Made by a program: the position numbers and the translations under genes
Notes under the pieces: model-generated
Databases searched by the model: none
Told to the model about the DNA's origin: nothing
The model's input: only the letters and a program-made list of their open reading frames with translations
Part shown: piece by piece, positions 59,935 to 64,000 of the stretch
How positions within the stretch are numbered: the first letter of the stretch is position 1
Layout of the letters: each line of letters begins with the position of its first letter
NCBI RefSeq assembly: GCF_000284035.1
Contig: NC_016887.1
Location: forward strand, 930,001-994,000
Source: Nocardia cyriacigeorgica GUH-2
GTDB taxonomy: Bacteria > Actinomycetota > Actinomycetes > Mycobacteriales > Mycobacteriaceae
DNA: 64,000 nt
Direction: 5' to 3'

Positions 59935-60416
59935 AACCCCAATGGGGGAGTATGCGTGAGCCCGACCTGGACCCTGAGATCGAGGCGGCAGCCCGTCGTG
60001 TGCTCGACAGCGTTGACGACCTGCGCACTGTCCGCATGCGGGTGGAGAACTTGGACGTAGCCGCGGTTCTCAACGAACCCACCCTCGTCACCGAGGGATT
60101 GATGTTCGAGTTCGCCTCACTTCCTACCGCCTCCCCGGCCCTCCGCGACTTCGCCCTTCGCGTCCGTGCCGGCGAGTGCAGGTGGCCCGAGATCGAATCG
60201 CTGGTCAGTCCGCCTCCGCCGGAAGTTGTCGACTTGAAGTCTTCAGCCAGGTTCATCTGGCCTTGGGGTCTCCCGGAGAACCTGCCACCACCTGTTGTGC
60301 CACCATCTATTCCGCCGCCGCCGACTTCGCGACCAGCCGAAACCGGTGTGGTCGGACCTAGCGACTGGCCGGACGACTTCGACGACTACCCAGACGATAG
60401 GTCCTGGCTGGTCTGA
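59931..60416 (+). CDS. Small proline-rich acidic protein of the island
   Basis: 161 residues from ATG 59931, overlapping the previous stop and five bases after GGGAGG. The N-terminal half is helical (EIEAAARRVLDSVDDLRTVR), then a Pro-rich stretch (PPPVVPPSIPPPPTS) and a very acidic end (DWPDDFDDYPDDRSWLV). No membrane segment. Coupled translation with the putative effector suggests a chaperone or immunity partner. No family recognised. Confidence 0.7.
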   Translation: MKPQWGSMREPDLDPEIEAAARRVLDSVDDLRTVRMRVENLDVAAVLNEPTLVTEGLMFEFASLPTASPALRDFALRVRAGECRWPEIESLVSPPPPEVVDLKSSARFIWPWGLPENLPPPVVPPSIPPPPTSRPAETGVVGPSDWPDDFDDYPDDRSWLV

Positions 60417-60439
60417 ATCCGGTAGCTGACATCTCTTGT

Positions 60440-60640
60440 TTCACCGGAGCCTGCGTCACTTCGCCGGGCAGCGATGAACTCATCGATGCGCTGGCGGTGC
60501 ACGGCTCGGTGGCCGTGGTGGCCGAGCGGCTGCGCGCCCACCTGGACGCGGGCGCCGACCATCTCGCGGTCCAGCCGCTCGGCCCCGACTACCTGGCCGA
60601 TCTGCGGGCGCTGGCGCCGGTGCTGATGGCGCCGGCCTGA
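60440..60640 (+). pseudogene. Orphan 3' fragment of the LLM oxidoreductase gene (right direct repeat)
   Basis: The reading frame FTGACVTSPGSDELIDAL through to a TGA at 60638 matches the last 66 codons of the gene at 56906-57736, without a start or the rest of the gene. The repeat itself extends to 60645. It marks the right edge of the inserted island. The synonymous differences mean the two copies diverged as coding sequence, so it is not a fresh duplication of the left copy. Confidence 0.85.
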
Positions 60641-60667
60641 GATCGCCTCAGGTAATCCGGTTCGGGG

Positions 60668-61111
60668 TCAGCTCGACCCGGCCTCGATCGTCCGCTGGCC
60701 CGAGCCGCCGCCGGTGATCTGGATCCGGCGCGGCTTGGCGCGTTCAGCGATCGGCAGGGTGACCGAGAGGACCCCGTTGTTGTAGGTGGCGCTGATGTTG
60801 TCGGTATCGACGTTATCGCCGAGGGACAGCTGCCGCATATAGGTGCCCGAGAAGCGTTCGGAGGCGATCCACTGGACGCCTTCTTCGCTCGGGGCGGTGC
60901 GCTGGGCGCGCAGGGTGAGCGTTCCGTTGTCCACGCTCACATCGACCGAACCGGGATCGACACCGGGCAGGTCGGCATTGAGCACATAGTGGTCGCCTGC
61001 CTTGAACAGATCCATCGGCATGAATCGCGGAGCGCGGCTGGTGCCGGTCGACTCACCGAGCAGCTGACGGGCAACAGCATCGATGTCATGGAACGGATCG
61101 AACCTCAGCAC
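60668..61111 (-). CDS. Hsp20/alpha-crystallin small heat-shock protein
   Basis: 147 residues from GTG 61111, preceded by GGAGGTGAT at ideal distance, which rules out longer starts. It begins MLRFDPFHDIDAVARQLLG; the alpha-crystallin domain holds YVLNADLPGVDPGSVDVSV, the A-G-L-like ATYNNGVLSVTLPI, and a KPRRIQI end. ATP-independent holdase of unfolded proteins. A CIRCE element 75 bases upstream predicts HrcA repression and heat induction. Confidence 0.93.
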   Translation of the reverse strand: MLRFDPFHDIDAVARQLLGESTGTSRAPRFMPMDLFKAGDHYVLNADLPGVDPGSVDVSVDNGTLTLRAQRTAPSEEGVQWIASERFSGTYMRQLSLGDNVDTDNISATYNNGVLSVTLPIAERAKPRRIQITGGGSGQRTIEAGSS

Positions 61112-61185
61112 AGCAATCACCTCCGTTTTCGTTCCCGACGGCGACCGCCACGGCGACGGGCGCCGGAAGCTGTGCACCACCAAAA

Positions 61186-61212
61186 TTAGCACTCTCCCGC
61201 CGAGAGTGCTAG
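61186..61212 (-). promoter_or_regulatory. CIRCE operator (HrcA binding site) of hsp20
   Basis: TTAGCACTC, nine bases, GAGTGCTAG: a perfect nine-base inverted repeat matching the CIRCE consensus at 17 of 18 arm positions. A TAATTT box on the minus strand (61188-61183) overlaps it, so bound HrcA would block the hsp20 promoter. Confidence 0.85.
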
Positions 61213-61226
61213 ATCTGCCGCGATCG

Positions 61227-61245
61227 TCCTAAGGGAGAGTTAGGA
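61227..61245. promoter_or_regulatory. Inverted repeat TCCTAA-N7-TTAGGA upstream of kgtP
   Basis: A perfect six-base inverted repeat with a seven-base spacer lies 88 bases before the kgtP start and 15 bases from CIRCE. Size and place suit a dimeric regulator, but no candidate regulator is identified. Confidence 0.35.
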
Positions 61246-61332
61246 ACCGCCCGCGCGGCTTCCCTGCGGCTTGTGACTGCCGACACAGTGGACTCCGACG
61301 GCGCAGAGCCGCGCCGATAGAGGAGGGTCCAG

Positions 61333-62697
61333 GTGACAACGACACAGGCCGGTGGTGAACGGCGAGTAGTGGCGAACGTGCTGCGCGGATCGATCGGCAA
61401 CCTCGTCGAGTGGTACGACTGGTACGTCTACGCCGCGTTCAGCGTCTACTTCGCGAAGGCGTTCTTCCCCGACGGCGATCCCACCGCGCAGCTGCTCTCG
61501 ACCGCCGCGGTGTTCGCGGTCGGGTTCATCATGCGCCCGATCGGTGGCTGGGCGCTGGGCCGCTACGCCGACCGCTTCGGCCGTCGCTCCGCGCTGACCC
61601 TCTCGGTCACGGTGATGGCCGCGGGTTCGCTGATGATCGCGTTGACTCCCGGCTACCAGACCATCGGCATCGCGGCCCCGGTGATGTTGCTGCTGGCGCG
61701 GCTGTTGCAGGGCCTGTCGGTCGGCGGTGAGTACGCCACCAGCGCGACCTACCTGTCGGAGGTGGCCTCGGCGGGCCGTCGCGGGTTCTACTCCAGCTTC
61801 CAGTACGTGACGCTGGTGGCGGGTCAGCTCACCGCGCTCGGCGTGCAGATCGTGTTGCAGCAGGTGCTGTCGTCGGAGCAGATGCACAGCTGGGGCTGGC
61901 GGATTCCGTTCCTGATCGGCGCGGGTGGCGCCATCGTGGTGATGCTGTTGCGGCGCGGGATGGACGAATCGGCGTCGTTCAAGGCCGTCGCCGAACCGGC
62001 CGCGGGCGAGTCCGGCAGCGGATCGCGCGGTTCGCTGCGGGTGCTGCTGCAGTACCCGCGGGAATGCCTGCTGGTGGTCGGGCTGACCATGGGCGGCACG
62101 GTGGCGTTCTACACCTACACCACGTACATGCAGAAGTTCATGATCAACACCTCCGGCATCTCCAAAGACACCGTGGCCTGGATCAACTTCGTCGCGCTGC
62201 TGTTCTTCGTGGTGCTCCAGCCGCTGGCCGGTGGCCTGTCCGACCGGATCGGCCGGCGCAAGCTGCTGATCTTCTTCGGCGTGTCCGGCACCCTGCTGAC
62301 GGTGCCGATCATGTCGGTGCTCGCGCACACCACCAACGCGTTCGCGGCCTTCGGTCTGATGCTGACCGCGCTGGTGATCATCACCGGATACACCTCGATC
62401 AACGCGATCGTGAAGGCGGAGCTGTTCCCGACCAAGATCCGCGCGCTCGGAGTCGGCCTGCCGTACGCGCTGACCGTCGCGATCTTCGGCGGTACCGCGG
62501 AGATGATCGCGCTCGCGCTGAAGAAGGCCGATCTGGAGGCGCTGTACTTCTTCTACGTCGCAGGCTGCATCGCCATCTCGCTGATCACCTACTACTTCAT
62601 GCGGGAGACCTCGACCGAATCCACCATCGACGCCGAAGCCGCCGTCGATGCCGGAGCGGCCGAGCCGGATCGGGAGATGGCCGCCGTACGTGGCTGA
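61333..62697 (+). CDS. kgtP: Alpha-ketoglutarate permease-like MFS transporter (MHS family)
   Basis: 454 residues from GTG 61333, after GGAGGG. Twelve membrane helices. Signature segments GNLVEWYDWYVYAAFSVYFA, FIMRPIGGWALGRYADRFGR (loop 2-3), ARLLQGLSVGGEYATSATY, and KAELFPTKIRALGVGLPYAL follow E. coli KgtP along almost its whole length. Known: KgtP imports 2-oxoglutarate with protons. A two-component system follows 43 bases downstream, perhaps controlling it. Substrate is inferred from family; other dicarboxylates are possible. Confidence 0.85.
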   Translation: MTTTQAGGERRVVANVLRGSIGNLVEWYDWYVYAAFSVYFAKAFFPDGDPTAQLLSTAAVFAVGFIMRPIGGWALGRYADRFGRRSALTLSVTVMAAGSLMIALTPGYQTIGIAAPVMLLLARLLQGLSVGGEYATSATYLSEVASAGRRGFYSSFQYVTLVAGQLTALGVQIVLQQVLSSEQMHSWGWRIPFLIGAGGAIVVMLLRRGMDESASFKAVAEPAAGESGSGSRGSLRVLLQYPRECLLVVGLTMGGTVAFYTYTTYMQKFMINTSGISKDTVAWINFVALLFFVVLQPLAGGLSDRIGRRKLLIFFGVSGTLLTVPIMSVLAHTTNAFAAFGLMLTALVIITGYTSINAIVKAELFPTKIRALGVGLPYALTVAIFGGTAEMIALALKKADLEALYFFYVAGCIAISLITYYFMRETSTESTIDAEAAVDAGAAEPDREMAAVRG

Positions 62698-62740
62698 CCG
62701 AACCGACCACGCGCCGATCCTGCTGTGGGAGGATCGGCGC

Positions 62741-63400
62741 GTGCGGCTGGCGGTGGTCGAAGACGACGACGGCGTAGGCGATGCCCTGGTAGAGGCGCTC
62801 ACGGCGCGCGGCTACCGGGCCGAGCGCATGCGCCGCGGCGCCGATCTGCTCATCGCCCACCGCGATTTCGATGCCGTTCTGCTCGATCTCGGTCTGCCCG
62901 ACGCCGACGGTCTCCAGGTGCTGCGGCAGTTGCGTGAGGTGAGCGCGGTGCCGGTGCTGATCCTGACCGCGCGCAGCGACGAGCGGTCGATCGTGCGCGG
63001 GTTGCGCGGCGGTGCCGACGACTATGTCGTCAAACCGCCCCGGATCGCCGAGCTGATGGCGCGCCTGGAGACGGTGATGCGCCGCGCCGCCGCGGTGGCG
63101 CAGCAGGCGCGGACCGAGGTGGTGACCGGCGACGTCCGGGTGGATCTGCGGGCCCGGGTCGTGGAGGTCGCCGGCACCCCGATCCCGCTCACCCAGAAGG
63201 AATTCGAGCTGGTCGAAGTGCTGGTGGAACGGCCCGGGTCGGCGGTGAGCCGACAGCAGTTGATGGATCGGATCTGGGGCGACGCCTTCGTCGCGGTCTC
63301 GCGGTCACTCGATGTGCATATGACCGGTTTGCGGGCGAAGCTGAACCGGCCGGGGCTGATCACCACCATTCGCGGGTACGGGTACCGGTGGGGCGAGTAA
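62741..63400 (+). CDS. OmpR-family response regulator
   Basis: 219 residues from GTG 62741, eight bases after GGGAGG. Receiver domain has the acidic pocket VVEDDD, phospho-acceptor Asp49 (AVLLDLGLPDADG), Thr in LTARSD and Lys98 (YVVKPPR). The DNA-binding winged helix ends LRAKLNRPGLITTIRGYGYRW. The kinase gene starts 181 bases later. Probably senses a substrate handled by the preceding transporter, but its targets are unknown. Confidence 0.93.
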   Translation: MRLAVVEDDDGVGDALVEALTARGYRAERMRRGADLLIAHRDFDAVLLDLGLPDADGLQVLRQLREVSAVPVLILTARSDERSIVRGLRGGADDYVVKPPRIAELMARLETVMRRAAAVAQQARTEVVTGDVRVDLRARVVEVAGTPIPLTQKEFELVEVLVERPGSAVSRQQLMDRIWGDAFVAVSRSLDVHMTGLRAKLNRPGLITTIRGYGYRWGE

Positions 63401-63581
63401 GGGCGGCCGTCCGTTTCGAGGGCGTGCCGGAGCCGTCTCGGTCGGGCCGACTGGGTTTCCGGTCTGGCGGTCCGCGGATCGACTCCGCAGGTGATCGGCG
63501 TGGTGGTGCGGTGATGGCGTCCGCTGAACTGCTGCGCGAATTGGGGTACAGCGGTGGTCCGCCACCGATCGGGAGGTCGGT

Positions 63582-64000
63582 ATGCGCCGCCGCCTGCTGA
63601 TCGTCCTCACCGCCTTCGCGGCCATCGCGGTGCTGGCCTTCGCGGTGCCGCTGTCGTTGACCGCCGCGACCAGCCGCACCCAGCAGCTGGTGCTGGGCCG
63701 CTCCGGTGACGCGGACCGTTTCGCCACCCTGGCCGATGCCGCCGGTTCCGCGGGCGGAGTGCAGGCGCTGGCCGATGAGGTCGGGCGCTACCACGAGCTG
63801 TACGGGGAAAACGTGCTGGTGGTGGACGCGCGCGGGGCGCCGGTCGTCAATGCCGGGGTCGATGTGCGGGATCCGCGGATCATGGCGGCGGTGGCGGCCG
63901 CGCGCCGCAATCAGCGTCCGCAGCAGGTGGATCGGCTGACGCCGTGGAGCGATCCGGTCATGCTCATCGCGCGCCCGGTCGGGTCGGGCGTGCAGGTCAA
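63582..64000 (+). CDS. Sensor histidine kinase, N-terminal part (3'-truncated by the window)
   Basis: At least 139 residues from ATG 63582, five bases after GGGAGG. One hydrophobic helix (residues 5-30: LLIVLTAFAAIAVLAFAVPL) is followed by an extracytoplasmic sensor segment (QQLVLGRSGDADRFATLAD, VLVVDARGAPVVNAG). The kinase core lies beyond the window edge. Partner of the response regulator upstream. The 181 bases between them hold no gene. Confidence 0.8.
   Translation, partial: MRRRLLIVLTAFAAIAVLAFAVPLSLTAATSRTQQLVLGRSGDADRFATLADAAGSAGGVQALADEVGRYHELYGENVLVVDARGAPVVNAGVDVRDPRIMAAVAAARRNQRPQQVDRLTPWSDPVMLIARPVGSGVQV

Noticed and set aside
57742..60439. Island considered as an insertion sequence or prophage
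   Set aside because: No transposase, integrase or terminal inverted repeat found; the direct repeats are gene-end copies rather than short target duplications.

Overview
The window comes from a high-GC actinomycete, most likely Nocardia or a close relative in the Mycobacteriales. The reasons are strong G/C at third codon positions, a complete ESX (type VII secretion, T7SS) core, an EspI-type ATPase, PE/PPE-like and EspA/EspC/EspD-like substrates, DUF4254/DUF6301/TY-Chap style genes, and the conserved actinobacterial block infA-rpmJ-rpsM-rpsK-rpsD-rpoA-rplQ-truA. The assignment is by inference; no rRNA or tRNA gene is present.

Layout. (1) 1-20.7 kb: one enormous reading frame, open at the left window edge (at least 6,900 codons), built of polymorphic-toxin-like modules: a papain-fold (Tox-PL) domain, degenerate and intact zinc-metallopeptidase-like domains, a duplicated helical super-module, low-complexity linkers, a roughly 300-residue proline-rich stalk and a conserved C-terminal domain. 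Between 757 and 1269 the codon-position signal moves to another frame, and a small gene with its own ribosome binding site (an immunity-like protein) sits there, so the apparent single ORF is probably composite. (2) 20.7-23.8 kb: four small genes in tight order (hypothetical, DUF6301-like, TY-Chap-like, YezG/Imm-like), plausible chaperone or immunity partners. (3) 23.9-31.9 kb: T7SS substrates and chaperones: an EspB/EspE-like protein, EspG, EspD/H-like, YbaB (EspL-like), EspC-like, EspA-like, a PE/PPE pair, a second EspG, and two WXG100 proteins. (4) 32.0-44.6 kb: the secretion machine in alternating orientation: eccE(-), eccB(+), eccA(-), eccD-mycP-eccC(+). (5) 44.6-47.8 kb: accessory genes (HEPN-like protein, GNAT acetyltransferase, HutC/GntR regulator with a palindromic operator, DUF4254). 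(6) 47.85-51.5 kb: a very long EspI-like ATPase. (7) 51.7-56.8 kb: translation/transcription housekeeping genes. (8) 56.9-60.65 kb: an F420-type luciferase-like oxidoreductase whose 3' end is repeated 2.9 kb downstream, bracketing a lower-GC island of three T7SS-effector-like genes. (9) 60.7-64.0 kb: hsp20 behind a CIRCE operator, an alpha-ketoglutarate permease, and an OmpR-type two-component system whose kinase runs off the window.

How it works together. WXG100 pairs, PE/PPE and Esp proteins are typical T7SS cargo; EspG and EccA act on them in the cytosol, EccB/C/D/E form the membrane pore complex and MycP is the associated protease. The giant toxin-like protein is a probable client of the same machine, and the small genes following it are candidates for protecting or chaperoning it. 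The combination of ESX-1 hallmarks (EspA/C/D/I-like) with ESX-3/5 hallmarks (PE/PPE plus EspG, undivided EccC) in one locus is notable.
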